Assembly (NCBI RefSeq): GCF_001999985.1
Contig: NZ_CP019645.1
Coordinates: 1,364,001 to 1,428,000, forward strand
Reading direction: 5' to 3'
From: Helicobacter bilis
Lineage (GTDB): Bacteria > Campylobacterota > Campylobacteria > Campylobacterales > Helicobacteraceae
Length of the DNA: 64,000 nt
Shown here: positions 46,905-56,772 of the stretch, one piece after another
How the letters are laid out: each line of letters begins with the position of its first letter
How positions within the stretch are numbered: the first letter of the stretch is position 1
The notes under the pieces: generated by a model
The model's input: only the letters and a program-made list of their open reading frames with translations
Database searches by the model: none
What the model was told of the DNA's origin: nothing
Translations under genes and position numbers: made by a program

Positions 46905-49900
46905 ATGACAACACAATATAGAGACTTTGAAGGCTTTATCGCCCAAGCTAAAGAAATATTTAAAGATAGAATCTACACAGATTATCTCCGCCGCTTTGCC
47001 TATGGGATTGATGCCTCTTGCTATGCGTATGTGCCGCGTGTGGTGGTAAGAGCGGTGAATGAAAATGAAATCATCACGCTTTTTACACTTAGTCAAAAAT
47101 ATAATACCCCACTCACATTTAGAGCCGCGGGGACGAGTTTAAGCGGACAGGCGTGTAGTGACTTTGTGCTTGTATTAGCCAATGCGTTTTGGCAGGATAT
47201 TGAGATTGTGGGGAATGCGGAGAGTATAAAATGTAGCTGTGGCGTGATTGGGGTAGAAGCGAATGAAGCCCTAAAACCCTATGGCAAAAAGATAGGACCA
47301 GACCCAGCGACTATCAATAACGCAATGATTGGTGGAATCTTTTCAAACAACTCTAGCGGTATGTGCTGTGGCGTGAAGCAAAATAGCTACAACACCATAA
47401 AATCCGCACGATTTATCCTATTTGATGGCACTATACTTGATACAAGTGAGAATGCCAAGCCAAATGAAAGCATAGAATCTTTTTTGCAAAAACATAAAGA
47501 TAAGGCAGATTCACTTCTAGCCTTGCGTAAAGAGATTTTGCAAGATAAAGATCTTTGCAAACTCATTAAAAGAAAATTTGCTATCAAAAATACAACCGGT
47601 TATAGTATCAACGCCCTGCTAGATTTTAGTGAAATTAAAGATATTATCAATCATCTTTTTATCGGTGCGGAGGGGACTTTGGGCTTTGTGTCTTCTGTGG
47701 AGTATGAATGCGTAGAAGACTATGCTTACAAAGCGTGTGCTTTGCTTTTTTATGAGAATTTAGCTCTTGGGGCAAAGGCGGTGGAGATTCTAGCGGCAAA
47801 TGAAAGCCTTGTGAGTGCGGCGGAGATTATGGACTATGCGTGTTTAGATTCTGCTAAAGGCTTGGAAAACGCACCGCGTGAGCTAGGGCAAATAGAGAGT
47901 GGGGCTTGTGCGATTTTAGTGCAGTTAGAATCTAGCACACAAAAGGAGCTAGATTCTAAAATCGCTTTTATAAGCAAGGAGCTAGAATCTGTGCCAAGCC
48001 TTTTTGGCGTGCGTTTTAGCAGTGATGAAAAGACTATGGCATCTTGGTGGAAAATCCGCAAAGCCCTTTTGCCCCTTGCAGCGGGAAGTCGCCCAAGTGG
48101 GAGCATAGTCATCACTGAAGATATTTGCTTCCCTATTCACACTTTCGCACAAGGCATAGATTCTATTACTAAGCTTTTTGAGAAGTTTAACTTTCAAGGC
48201 ATTATCTTTGGACACGCTTTAAGTGGGAATGTGCATTTTATCATCACGCCTAATCTTAATGATGAGAAAGAAAGCCAAGCCTTTGGGGCGTTTATGGAAG
48301 CGATGGTAGATTCTGTTATCTCCTTGCAGGGTAGCACAAAGGCAGAGCACGGCACAGGGCGTATGATAGCCCCCTTTGTGGAAAAAGAGTGGGGTGCGAA
48401 AGCCTATGCTATAAATCGCAGGATAAAAGAGATTTTTGATCCGCACGCCCTTATCAATCTTGATGTTATCATTAGTGATAATCCCCAAATCCACACGCAA
48501 AATCTCAAACAAAGCAGCGAGGTAGAGGACTTTATCAATCAATGTATGGAATGTGGATTTTGCGAAAAGGTTTGCCCTAGCAGAGAGCTTACTTTGACGC
48601 CAAGGCAGAGAATAGCGGTGCGAAAAGAAATCACAAGGCTAGAGGCTTTGCTTAATGGGGCGGATTCTATGGATTCTAAAGGTGTTATAGAATCTGGTGT
48701 GGAGACACGAAGCGAAGCAATCGCTGATTTAAGAACCAAGCCACAAAAATCAATCACTACAAATGCGGAAACTACAAACGCAGAAAAAGGGGGAGAATGT
48801 GGGACAAAGTGCGGCAGTATTTTTGAGCTAAAATCTTTGTTTTTAAGTGAGCCAACAAGGAGTTTATTAAACATAAATGACGCAGTTGGCGAACGCCAAA
48901 TCAAAGATTTTAGCAAAAAAGACAACGCACAAAAACTAAAAGAGTTAAAACAAAGCTATCAATACTTTGGTGTGGAAACCTGTGCCACCTGCTCTATGTG
49001 TTCCCTCTCCTGCCCCCTAGAAATTGATAGCGGTAAAATCGCCTCCAAACTTAGCCCTGCCGCAAAAGGCACATTTTCACGCTTTGTTGCTACACAGAGT
49101 GCCAAGCATTTTAGCACCACTCTTAGCCTTGCTAAAGGGGGCTTACGCATAGCAAACTTTAGCTCTAATATGTTGGGTAAAAATACACTCAGTAATTTAA
49201 GCAAAAAGATGAGTTTCCTGCCCTATATCCCCCATTCACTGCCTAGGGCAAATGCTTACAGACTAGAATCTAAAGATTCTAACGCACAATCCCAAGTAGC
49301 AATCATATATTTTAGCACTTGTATCAATCGCTCCTTTGCCCCACAATCAAGCTTGAAAGATACAAGAGCCTTGCAAGAAGTCTTTGAATCCTTGTGTAAG
49401 AAAGCTAATGTGAGTGTGGTATATCCGCAAAATCTTAGTAATCTTTGCTGTGGCAAGGCGTATAAAGACTATCCACAAAGTGCCAAGCTTAAACGCAAGG
49501 AAGTGTATAGGGCGTTAGAATCTAGTGTGAAAGAGTTGCAAAGCAAAGGTGTGAAGCAAATCCATATTGTGTGCGATCATAGCGCGTGTAGCTATGAGCT
49601 AAAAAATGGCTTAAAGGAGCTAGATTCTACTCTCACTATTTTAGATATGCCAGAATGTATAGAATCTACTCTTTTGCCACGATTACATATCACGCCTTTA
49701 GATGAAGATATTGCGCTTTATGCGATGTGCTCTACAAGAAAGGGCAAATGGGATAAGTCTCTAGAATCTATTGCCAAAACTTGCACGAGTGGCGAAGTTA
49801 TAGTGCATTCTAAAACGCAGTGCTGTGGCTTTGCTGGGAATAAGGGCTTTATTTGCAGCGAGCTAAATGCTTTAGCTTTGCGGGAGCTAAGCGAGTTTTA

Positions 49901-50132
49901 CGCAGATAAGCAAAAAAGGGATTCAGCTTGCGGGCTAGAATCTAAAATAGAGAGTGAAAAAGTGGATTCTAGCGTAGAATCCACTACGCAAAATAACACA
50001 CAAAGGCATAAAAAACTACGCCTTGGCTTTTCAAGCTCTAGCACTTGTGAAATAGGGCTAAATGACAAAACAAATATCATTTGGCAAAATCTTATTTATC
50101 TTGTAGATTCTGTGAGTGAAAGCAAGGTTTAA
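46905..50132 (+). CDS. dld: FAD/Fe-S D-lactate dehydrogenase (GlcD-GlpC-type)
   Basis: A 1075-residue membrane-associated flavoprotein like H. pylori HP1222 (about 950 residues). It has a PCMH-type FAD domain at the start (PLTFRAAGTSLSGQACSDFV, KIGPDPATINNAMIGGIFSN, TTGYSINALLDF), a FAD-linked oxidase C-terminal domain (HALSGNVHFIITPNL, KAEHGTGRMIAPF), and two 4Fe-4S motifs, CMECGFCEKVCPSREL near 547 and CATCSMCSLSCPLEID near 692. Two CCG-type domains follow (NLCCGKAY, TQCCGFAGNKG). D-lactate is oxidised and electrons go to the quinone pool. About 90 extra residues between the Fe-S motifs hold an in-frame repeat. The AAAGGAGTAAAA site gives the start. Confidence 0.88.
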   Translation: MTTQYRDFEGFIAQAKEIFKDRIYTDYLRRFAYGIDASCYAYVPRVVVRAVNENEIITLFTLSQKYNTPLTFRAAGTSLSGQACSDFVLVLANAFWQDIEIVGNAESIKCSCGVIGVEANEALKPYGKKIGPDPATINNAMIGGIFSNNSSGMCCGVKQNSYNTIKSARFILFDGTILDTSENAKPNESIESFLQKHKDKADSLLALRKEILQDKDLCKLIKRKFAIKNTTGYSINALLDFSEIKDIINHLFIGAEGTLGFVSSVEYECVEDYAYKACALLFYENLALGAKAVEILAANESLVSAAEIMDYACLDSAKGLENAPRELGQIESGACAILVQLESSTQKELDSKIAFISKELESVPSLFGVRFSSDEKTMASWWKIRKALLPLAAGSRPSGSIVITEDICFPIHTFAQGIDSITKLFEKFNFQGIIFGHALSGNVHFIITPNLNDEKESQAFGAFMEAMVDSVISLQGSTKAEHGTGRMIAPFVEKEWGAKAYAINRRIKEIFDPHALINLDVIISDNPQIHTQNLKQSSEVEDFINQCMECGFCEKVCPSRELTLTPRQRIAVRKEITRLEALLNGADSMDSKGVIESGVETRSEAIADLRTKPQKSITTNAETTNAEKGGECGTKCGSIFELKSLFLSEPTRSLLNINDAVGERQIKDFSKKDNAQKLKELKQSYQYFGVETCATCSMCSLSCPLEIDSGKIASKLSPAAKGTFSRFVATQSAKHFSTTLSLAKGGLRIANFSSNMLGKNTLSNLSKKMSFLPYIPHSLPRANAYRLESKDSNAQSQVAIIYFSTCINRSFAPQSSLKDTRALQEVFESLCKKANVSVVYPQNLSNLCCGKAYKDYPQSAKLKRKEVYRALESSVKELQSKGVKQIHIVCDHSACSYELKNGLKELDSTLTILDMPECIESTLLPRLHITPLDEDIALYAMCSTRKGKWDKSLESIAKTCTSGEVIVHSKTQCCGFAGNKGFICSELNALALRELSEFYADKQKRDSACGLESKIESEKVDSSVESTTQNNTQRHKKLRLGFSSSSTCEIGLNDKTNIIWQNLIYLVDSVSESKV
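48858..48933 (+). repeat. In-frame repeat element in the lactate dehydrogenase
   Basis: The block AGGAGTTTATTAAACATAAA, then TGACGCAG, and the closing AAAAAAGACAACGCA matches the second half of the elements at 20340-20480 and 57664-57802 in the same frame (RSLLNINDA here). It sits between the two 4Fe-4S motifs, where the H. pylori protein has no insertion of this kind as far as I know. Confidence 0.55.
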
Positions 50133-50598
50133 AGCATAAAGTTGAAATATTCTCAATACTTAAAAGTTTTATTATCAAATAAAATAACAAGATTTTTAAT
50201 CATAAAGTGTTTATACTCTTTATAACAATATATAGTTATAAGCTTTAATTAGATAGGGGAGTGAAGTTATAATGATATACATTCTTTGTAACTTATGAAC
50301 TATGATATCACATAATAAATACTTGTTTTTAAAATAATTTTCATATTTTTGTTATGCTAAATTATTTTAATGCCTTAATATGCGACAAAGTATTATGCAA
50401 TATATTGTTTCTCTGCGATATTTTATTTAACAAATTTATGGCTTTGTGCTTAATTGCAAGTCAATATTCATATCGTTTAGCTCATTTATAATATAATCAC
50501 TATTAGATGATTAAAAAACAACAATGTTACAAAAAAATGATGAATTAAAACTTATGGTTTGAAAGTTAAAACTAAATTATATTGTTTTCACTAAATAA
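50133..50598. other. AT-rich intergenic region between convergent genes
   Basis: 466 very AT-rich bases between dld and rarA, with no open frame of note, no tRNA and no clear terminator hairpin. Confidence 0.5.
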
Positions 50599-51789
50599 TT
50601 ATTTTCTTATTTTCACTAGCCATTCTTGCAAGGTCTTTTCAAAGCCGATGTTTTTAAGGAATACATACTTTTTTCCATGATGATAGATTTGCTTTACAAA
50701 GCCACCAAAGTCATGTGGATATTTATAGCCTTTTGCGTCTGTCTTTAGATAGCTTGGCACAGATTCTAAGCGGATTTTTGTATCTTCTAGGGCGTGATTT
50801 ATCGCTGTGTATGCGGTGTTACTTTTTGGAGAGCATGCTAGATAAATCACGCATTGAGAGAGAATGATCCTTGCTTCTGGATAGCCGATTTTACTTACTG
50901 CTTGCATTGTGCTTACACTAAGATTGAGTGCATTTGGGTTTGCATTGCCTATATCTTCACTTGCTAGAATGACTAGTCTGCGTGCTATAAACTCTGGATT
51001 TTCCCCTGCTTGTATAAGACATGCGAGATAATATAATGCTGCATTCTCATCGCTGCCCCGTATGGATTTAATAAGGGCTGATATGTAGTCATAATGTGTA
51101 TTTTGTGACTTTACTCCCTGTGCGTTTTGGACTAGAGATTGAAGCATAGATACACTGACTTCTTGTTTGGAATCTATATCAAGGGCAATATCAAGTAGAT
51201 TCAAAAACGCACGACAATCGCCATTGTGATGGCTTAAAAGCCATGACTTTATTGAATCAAAGCTATGCTTTGGTGGATAGGCTTTTAATACTCTGTTATA
51301 AAGCTCTTCAAAATCTTGTGTTTGCAAGGCTTTTAACTCAAAAAGAAAGGATCTACTTCTTAGGGCTGGGCTTAGGGTAAAGAAAGGATTCTCTGTGCTA
51401 GCCCCAATGAATGCGACTTGTCCTTTTTCTAAAATAGGTAGTAAAAACTCTTGTTGTGCTATGTTTAGCCTATGGACTTCATCGATAAATAAAAGCGGCT
51501 TATTCATTGTGTGTTCATACAAGCTTAATTCTTTTTTTAGGGAATCTAGCTTAAAATTTGTTGCATTAAAGGATAAAAAGGTTTTTTTGCTAAGTGTTGC
51601 GATGATGTGGGCTAGGCTTGTTTTGCCACTGCCCGGTGGTCCAAAAAATAAAAGATTTGGTAGCATATTAGAATCTTGTATGTTTTTCTCGATGATTATT
51701 CTTAGCGGTGCATCTTGTGCTAATAAATGTTTTTGTCCTATGAAGTTTTCAAGTGTTGTAGGGCGAAATTTATAGGCTAGATTTCGCAT
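50599..51789 (-). CDS. rarA: Replication-associated recombination protein A (RarA/MgsA)
   Basis: A 396-residue AAA+ ATPase that acts at stalled replication forks. It opens LAYKFRPTTLENFIGQKHLL, with Walker A in FFGPPGSGKTSLAHIIA near residue 50, Walker B in LLFIDEVHRLN, sensor 1 in GASTENPFFTLSPALRSRS and the C-terminal MgsA region (YISALIKSIRGSDENAALYY, RLVILASEDIGNANP, KTDAKGYKYPHDFGGFVKQ). It is somewhat shorter than E. coli RarA but complete. The gene lies two bases after fcl on the same strand. A decayed copy of its 3' end is at 44918-45038. Confidence 0.95.
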   Translation of the reverse strand: MRNLAYKFRPTTLENFIGQKHLLAQDAPLRIIIEKNIQDSNMLPNLLFFGPPGSGKTSLAHIIATLSKKTFLSFNATNFKLDSLKKELSLYEHTMNKPLLFIDEVHRLNIAQQEFLLPILEKGQVAFIGASTENPFFTLSPALRSRSFLFELKALQTQDFEELYNRVLKAYPPKHSFDSIKSWLLSHHNGDCRAFLNLLDIALDIDSKQEVSVSMLQSLVQNAQGVKSQNTHYDYISALIKSIRGSDENAALYYLACLIQAGENPEFIARRLVILASEDIGNANPNALNLSVSTMQAVSKIGYPEARIILSQCVIYLACSPKSNTAYTAINHALEDTKIRLESVPSYLKTDAKGYKYPHDFGGFVKQIYHHGKKYVFLKNIGFEKTLQEWLVKIRK

Positions 51790-51791
51790 GA

Positions 51792-52868
51792 TTATCCATT
51801 GTATTTTTGCAAATAGTGTTGATAGACGCTTGCTATGCCTTCTTCTAGTGAGATTTTAGGTTTAAATCCAAGTGAGTTTAGCTTACTTGAATCCATAAGC
51901 TTTTGAAATGTGCCATCAGGCTTAGTCGTATCAAAGACAATCTCGCCACTATAACCTATAATGCTTTTTACAAGATTTGCAAGTTCTTTTATGCTGATAT
52001 CGCTTCCATAGCCCACATTAATATGTGTATTACGCACATTTTCACCTTTTGCTAAATCGGAGAAATCAACATTTTGCATGATATATACACTTGCATCTGC
52101 CATGTCCTTGCTGTGTAGAAACTCTCTTCTAGGCTTCCCACTACCCCATATCCCAACAGAATCTTTTGTGATTAAAAGTTGTTTTAAAAGGGCTTCGCAT
52201 TCACTCTCACTCTTAACACAATCTTGCATGAGATTTTTATATACTAAATCTTTTTTATTCTCGCTTAGTAGCTTTGCAAGGTGGAATTTACGGATTAAAG
52301 CGGGTAATACATGAGAGTTTAAAAGATTAAAATTATCATTATTTCCATATAAATTTGTCGGGGCAATCGCAAGAAAATTCGTTCCATATTGTAGGTTAAA
52401 ACTCTCACACATATTAAATCCTGCGATCTTTGCGATAGCATAGGGCTCATTTGTATATTCTAACTCCCCTGTAAGCAAGTGGTCTTCTCTCATAGGTTGA
52501 GGTGAGTTTTTTGGATAGATACATGAGCTACCCAAAAATAAAAGCTTTTTTACATTGAATTTGTATGCGTTGAAGATAATATTATTTTGTATTACAAGAT
52601 TTTCATAAATAAAGTCCGCACGATAAGTGTTATTCGCTAAAATCCCGCCAACTTTAGCTGCTGCTAAAAATACAAACTCTATGTTTTGCGTAGCAAAGAA
52701 ATTCTCCACTGCCACAGAATCTAACAAGTTAAGTTCAGCCCTAGTGCGACATATAATATTATGGAATCCTTGCTCTTTAAGGCTTGTTACAATAGAGCTG
52801 CCAACAAGCCCATTATGCCCAGCAACAAAGATTTTAGAATTTTTTGTCATAGTAGTTTTTGTAGTCAT
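51792..52868 (-). CDS. fcl: GDP-L-fucose synthase (GDP-4-keto-6-deoxymannose epimerase/reductase)
   Basis: A 358-residue short-chain dehydrogenase that makes GDP-L-fucose with NADPH for O-antigen or Lewis-type glycans. The Rossmann start is KIFVAGHNGLVGSSIV (GxxGxxG), followed by VFLAAAKVGGI, FLGSSCIYPKNSPQPM with the catalytic Ser, and the YAIAK (YxxxK) pair near residue 142. EFLHSKDMADA and INVGYGSDISIKEL lie late. A start at the second ATG (codon 7) is equally possible. No gmd gene is in the window, so its substrate comes from elsewhere. It is cotranscribed with rarA. Confidence 0.95.
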   Translation of the reverse strand: MTTKTTMTKNSKIFVAGHNGLVGSSIVTSLKEQGFHNIICRTRAELNLLDSVAVENFFATQNIEFVFLAAAKVGGILANNTYRADFIYENLVIQNNIIFNAYKFNVKKLLFLGSSCIYPKNSPQPMREDHLLTGELEYTNEPYAIAKIAGFNMCESFNLQYGTNFLAIAPTNLYGNNDNFNLLNSHVLPALIRKFHLAKLLSENKKDLVYKNLMQDCVKSESECEALLKQLLITKDSVGIWGSGKPRREFLHSKDMADASVYIMQNVDFSDLAKGENVRNTHINVGYGSDISIKELANLVKSIIGYSGEIVFDTTKPDGTFQKLMDSSKLNSLGFKPKISLEEGIASVYQHYLQKYNG

Positions 52869-53260
52869 TATAATCCTTAGTAGTTGTGAATAAATTTAGA
52901 ATCCCAAATGCTTAGTATTATAACATAAAGTCCTACAAATTTAGGAAGGCTTAAGAGTTTAAGCAGCATAATAGTTTCTAAAAAGATTAAAGCTAGATTC
53001 TATATTAAATATGCCTTAGTGGGTTTAGATTAATAAAGCATATTTAAGTCTATGAAAATAATCTTAAAATTATTTAATATATAATTTTATGTATATAAAA
53101 TAACAGATTCTATAATAAGTGGATATATGTATAGATAAAATCTTTGAGTAACATTTTGTAACTTGTATAACAATAAAATGACGCATTGAAATTAAGTTTA
53201 AATTATTTTTTATTAATTTGAAATTAGAATTACATACAAAATTGAAAGTGAAGGAAGAAT
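52869..53260. other. Divergent intergenic region upstream of nuoA
   Basis: 392 AT-rich bases between fcl (leftward) and nuoA (rightward), with no gene. It should hold both promoters; several TATAAT-like strings occur (for example near 53115) and none can be singled out. Confidence 0.45.
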
Positions 53261-53659
53261 ATGCCCAAAACGCTAGAGCCTATGTTGGCACACCCATATT
53301 TTGGTGCATTTGTTATGTTTGTTTTAACGCTTGTTGCCTTTCAAGCAACTTTCTTTTTACAAAGACTTGTATCAAGAAAGATAGCACAGAAAAAGGGCGA
53401 TAAACTTAAGATGGCACCCTATGAATGCGGACCTATCCCTATCAAGCAAGAAAATAAAATCTCACACCAATTCTACATTATAGCTGTGCTATTTGTGCTT
53501 TTTGATGTAGAGGTTATTTTTATGATTCCATGGGCACTAGAGTATCGTAATCTTGGAATGTTAGGATTTATTGAAATGCTTGCATTTATTGGCTTACTTG
53601 TAGTTGGCTTTTTGTTTGCGTGGAAAAGGGGGGCATTGTCATGGCAACACATGAGGTAG
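53261..53659 (+). CDS. nuoA: NADH-quinone oxidoreductase subunit A
   Basis: A 132-residue inner-membrane subunit of complex I with three predicted helices. The loop [20 protein letters not shown] holds the conserved ECG, followed by [17 protein letters not shown], the signature of NuoA/ND3. GAAGGAAG precedes the ATG. It is first of the nuo operon; its end overlaps nuoB by 19 bases. Confidence 0.97.
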   Translation: MPKTLEPMLAHPYFGAFVMFVLTLVAFQATFFLQRLVSRKIAQKKGDKLKMAPYECGPIPIKQENKISHQFYIIAVLFVLFDVEVIFMIPWALEYRNLGMLGFIEMLAFIGLLVVGFLFAWKRGALSWQHMR

Positions 53660-54150
53660 GTGAGCTTAGCCCAAGGGGTATGCCTGTCGCACTTGGAAGT
53701 GTGGATAAGATTCTAAACTGGGGGCGAAGTAACTCTCTTTGGCCCCTTACTTATGGGCTTGCATGTTGTGCTATTGAGATGATGGCAACGGGTGGTTCAA
53801 GGTTTGATTTCGATAGATTTGGAATCATTTTTCGTGCTAGTCCTAGACAAAGCGATGTTATGATTATCGCAGGGACATTGACGAAGAAGCACGCAGAATT
53901 TACAAGAAGATTGTATGATCAAATGCCTGAACCAAAATGGGTTGTGTCTATGGGAAGCTGTGCAAATACTGGAGGCATGTTTAATACCTATGCTACAGTG
54001 CAGGGTGTAGATAGGATTATCCCTGTAGATATTTATCTGCCCGGTTGTGCGCCTAGACCAGAGACGCTGCAGTATGCTATGATGGTATTGCAGCAAAAGA
54101 TTCGCTCTGAAAAGGCGATTAAAACTGAAGCACCAAAAAGGCTTGTGTAG
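53641..54150 (+). CDS. nuoB: NADH-quinone oxidoreductase subunit B
   Basis: A 169-residue peripheral-arm subunit that carries cluster N2, the last Fe-S centre before quinone. The four ligands are visible: adjacent Cys in [12 protein letters not shown], a Cys in [12 protein letters not shown] and one in [12 protein letters not shown]. The ATG at 53641 follows AAAGGGGGG and lies inside nuoA; an in-frame start upstream is less likely. An unusual gap of 310 bases separates it from nuoC. Confidence 0.97.
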   Translation: MATHEVGELSPRGMPVALGSVDKILNWGRSNSLWPLTYGLACCAIEMMATGGSRFDFDRFGIIFRASPRQSDVMIIAGTLTKKHAEFTRRLYDQMPEPKWVVSMGSCANTGGMFNTYATVQGVDRIIPVDIYLPGCAPRPETLQYAMMVLQQKIRSEKAIKTEAPKRLV

Positions 54151-54224
54151 AGAAGTTTATATAAGGTAGATTCTAGTCAAAGAATTAGGTATAGATTGGA
54201 ATGAGAATCTAAAAAGGATTTGGA

Positions 54225-54410
54225 ATGCAGGACATGTCATATAGGAATGCAAAAAGAGCGTGTTTATGTAAATATCCTTTATATAAATATAGAAAAACCT
54301 TGCATCGTATAGATTTTATAAGACAAATTGCATTTACAAGTTTTAATATGGCGTTTAGATTCTACAAGCAGTTAAGTAAAACTTTGTTTTATAGAGGATT
54401 TAGAATCTAG
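54225..54410 (+). CDS. Possible small ORF in the nuoB-nuoC gap
   Basis: A 61-residue basic frame (MQDMSYRNAKRACLCKYPLY at the start, FNMAFRFYKQL later) preceded by AAAAGGATTTGGA. Nothing in it is recognised, and complex I operons normally have no gene here. The gap 54151-54460 could instead be inserted non-coding DNA. It is listed as a candidate only. Confidence 0.25.
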   Translation: MQDMSYRNAKRACLCKYPLYKYRKTLHRIDFIRQIAFTSFNMAFRFYKQLSKTLFYRGFRI

Positions 54411-54460
54411 TAAAAACTCAAATCTAGGAAAGTTTGAATAAAGGAAGATAAGGATACAAC

Positions 54461-55267
54461 ATGATACGCAGAAAAGCACAAAAACAAGATGTCCAAAAAA
54501 AAGTCTATCATACAGATAGATTCTATCAGCCTATAACAACCCCAAAAATAGAGACTATAAACTCAAACTATAAAGAAGTTTTAGAATCCCTGCAAAAAGA
54601 AGTTAATATATTAAATAGCTATGTAGAGATTAATCAAGCAGTATTTTATGTCCCAAAAGAAGATGTTTGCAGGGCGTTAGAGATTCTAAAATCTATGAAA
54701 TACAACATTATGTCTGAAATGAGTGCGATTGATAATCTTGCAAGTGATGGGACATTTGAGCTTTTCTATCAGCTTACTTCACATGAAAAATCACATAAAG
54801 ACCGCCGTAGATTGCGTGTAAAATGTGCTTTAAAAGAAAATGAGGCTATGCCTAGTGTGAGTGGCATTTTTGCTTGTGCGAATTGGAGTGAGAGAGAATG
54901 CTATGATATGTTTGGTATAAAGTTTCTCAATCACCCATTTTTGAAGCGAATCCTTATGCCTATTGATTGGGTAGGCAATCCTTTATTAAAAACCTATCCA
55001 TTAAAAGGCGATGAGTTTGCCTCATGGTATGAAGTCGATAAGATTTTTGGCAGAGAATATAGAGATGTTGTAGGACCAGAGCAAAGAGATAGTGCAAGGA
55101 TTGATAGAAATGATAGTATCAATTTCTCACGCATAGGGAAAGAAGTGCCAAAGGGTGCAACGCCAAGCGATATGGTGCATGAGATAAGCTATCAAGAGAC
55201 AAATAAACCACCGATTCTACAAAAGTTTCCAAACACACAACCAAAAGTGCGTGAAAAACGAGTATAG
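54461..55267 (+). CDS. nuoC: NADH-quinone oxidoreductase subunit C
   Basis: A 268-residue peripheral-arm subunit. The 30-kDa signature is visible in [21 protein letters not shown], followed by the conserved [20 protein letters not shown] and YPLKGDEF. A basic N-terminal stretch of about 30 residues and a long C-terminal tail are extra relative to E. coli-type NuoC domains. It is separate from nuoD, eight bases apart, as in Helicobacter and not fused as in E. coli. Confidence 0.96.
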   Translation: MIRRKAQKQDVQKKVYHTDRFYQPITTPKIETINSNYKEVLESLQKEVNILNSYVEINQAVFYVPKEDVCRALEILKSMKYNIMSEMSAIDNLASDGTFELFYQLTSHEKSHKDRRRLRVKCALKENEAMPSVSGIFACANWSERECYDMFGIKFLNHPFLKRILMPIDWVGNPLLKTYPLKGDEFASWYEVDKIFGREYRDVVGPEQRDSARIDRNDSINFSRIGKEVPKGATPSDMVHEISYQETNKPPILQKFPNTQPKVREKRV

Positions 55268-55275
55268 GGGTAGAT

Positions 55276-56505
55276 ATGGCACAATATTTTAATAAGCTGC
55301 AAACGCAATTTGAAAATGTTTTATTTGAGCAAGATGAAGGCAAAATGGTTGTAAATCTAGGTCCGCAGCATCCAAGCGCACACGGACAATTGCGACTGAT
55401 TCTAGAGCTTGATGGAGAGATGGTAAAAAAGGCATATCCTGATATTGGTTACTTGCACAGAGGGATTGAAAAGTTGGCAGAAAATATGATTTATAATGAA
55501 TTTATGCCAACAACAGATAGAATGGATTATACCGCTGCAAGTAGTAATAATCACGCCTTTGCCTATGGTGTAGAAACGCTTTTAGGGGTAGAAGTGCCAA
55601 GAAGGGCTAAGGTTATACGCACAATCATTTTAGAGCTTAATCGCATTATCTCACATTTTCTTTTTATGGCTACACATGCCCTTGATGTTGGAGCTATGAG
55701 TGTATTTTTATATGCATTTAAGGGTAGGGAATATGTGCTTGACATGATAGAGGATTATTGTGGGGCAAGATTAACGCATAATTCTATCCGCATAGGTGGT
55801 GTGCCACTTGATATTCCGCATAATTGGTTTGAAAATATAGAATCTTGTTTAAATGAAGTTACAAAGACAATTAATCTCATAAAAGGACTTTTAGATAAGA
55901 ATAGAATCTGGCGTATGAGATTAGAAGGTGTAGGTAAAATCAGCAAAGAGATGGCACAAGATTATGGGCTTAGCGGTGTTATGCTTCGTGGGTCTGGTAT
56001 CCCTTATGATATTAGAAAAGAAGAGCCTTATGAAATCTATGATGAGTTAGACTTTAGCGTGCCTTTTACAGATAGTGGCGATTGCTATGGTCGCTATGTG
56101 CTTTACACTGAAGAAGTGTTTCAATCATGCTCCATTATTAGACAAGCAATGAAACTCTATAAAGATACAGATACAGCTCTTATGGCACACGCACCACAAT
56201 ATATCTCCGCACCAAAAGAAGATGTGATGACACAAAACTATTCTTTAATGCAGCATTTTGTGCTTGTAACACAAGGTATGAGACCGCCAAAGGGTGAAGT
56301 CTATGCTCCCACTGAATCTCCAAAAGGTGAATTAGGCTTTTTTATAAGCTCTTTAGGGAATCCATATCCACACAGAGTAAAGATAAAAGCCCCAAGCTTT
56401 TATCATTTACAAGTATTAGAGGCAATGCTGCCCGGACATTACTTAGCCGATGTTATTACGATTATAGGTAATAGTAATATTATCTTAGGCGAAATAGATA
56501 GATAG
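55276..56505 (+). CDS. nuoD: NADH-quinone oxidoreductase subunit D
   Basis: A 409-residue 49-kDa subunit that lines the quinone site with NuoB. Typical sequences are [20 protein letters not shown], the [15 protein letters not shown] segment, the [18 protein letters not shown] region and [20 protein letters not shown] followed by GEIDR at the very end. The length is standard. AGGGGTAGAT precedes the ATG. It is followed 20 bases later by the NuoE-like gene. Confidence 0.97.
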   Translation: MAQYFNKLQTQFENVLFEQDEGKMVVNLGPQHPSAHGQLRLILELDGEMVKKAYPDIGYLHRGIEKLAENMIYNEFMPTTDRMDYTAASSNNHAFAYGVETLLGVEVPRRAKVIRTIILELNRIISHFLFMATHALDVGAMSVFLYAFKGREYVLDMIEDYCGARLTHNSIRIGGVPLDIPHNWFENIESCLNEVTKTINLIKGLLDKNRIWRMRLEGVGKISKEMAQDYGLSGVMLRGSGIPYDIRKEEPYEIYDELDFSVPFTDSGDCYGRYVLYTEEVFQSCSIIRQAMKLYKDTDTALMAHAPQYISAPKEDVMTQNYSLMQHFVLVTQGMRPPKGEVYAPTESPKGELGFFISSLGNPYPHRVKIKAPSFYHLQVLEAMLPGHYLADVITIIGNSNIILGEIDR

Positions 56506-56525
56506 AGATTCTAAAAGGGTAGGGC

Positions 56526-56753
56526 ATGAAACGATTTGATTTACGACATTTAAAAAGTGAATTTTACGACAAAATGGGCGAGCTGATTGAAACGCAATTA
56601 GAGAGTGGGGAAGTAGGCATTTTTCTCTTTGAAAAGGGAGAGCATGAAAATGTCGCAAAGAGTGCAAACTATGTGAAAGAAAGGGGACATACACTTATGA
56701 ACTCTTTGCAGTTTAATCATGTTGATTGGACAATAGTTGTAAAAAAAGCATAG
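56526..56753 (+). CDS. nuoE: NuoE-like small complex I protein (HP1264 type)
   Basis: A 75-residue protein at the place of nuoE: MKFDLRHLKS-like MKRFDLRHLKSEFYDKMGEL starts it, and ANYVKERGHTLMNSLQFNHV with DWTIVVKK closes it. It matches the size and position of H. pylori HP1264, which replaces the true 24-kDa NuoE subunit. It has no cysteines, so it cannot hold the [2Fe-2S] centre N1a of normal NuoE. It probably helps dock a non-NADH electron donor. The ribosome site is AGGGTAGGGC. Confidence 0.75.
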   Translation: MKRFDLRHLKSEFYDKMGELIETQLESGEVGIFLFEKGEHENVAKSANYVKERGHTLMNSLQFNHVDWTIVVKKA

Positions 56754-56772
56754 GACATATAAGGGTTGCGTA

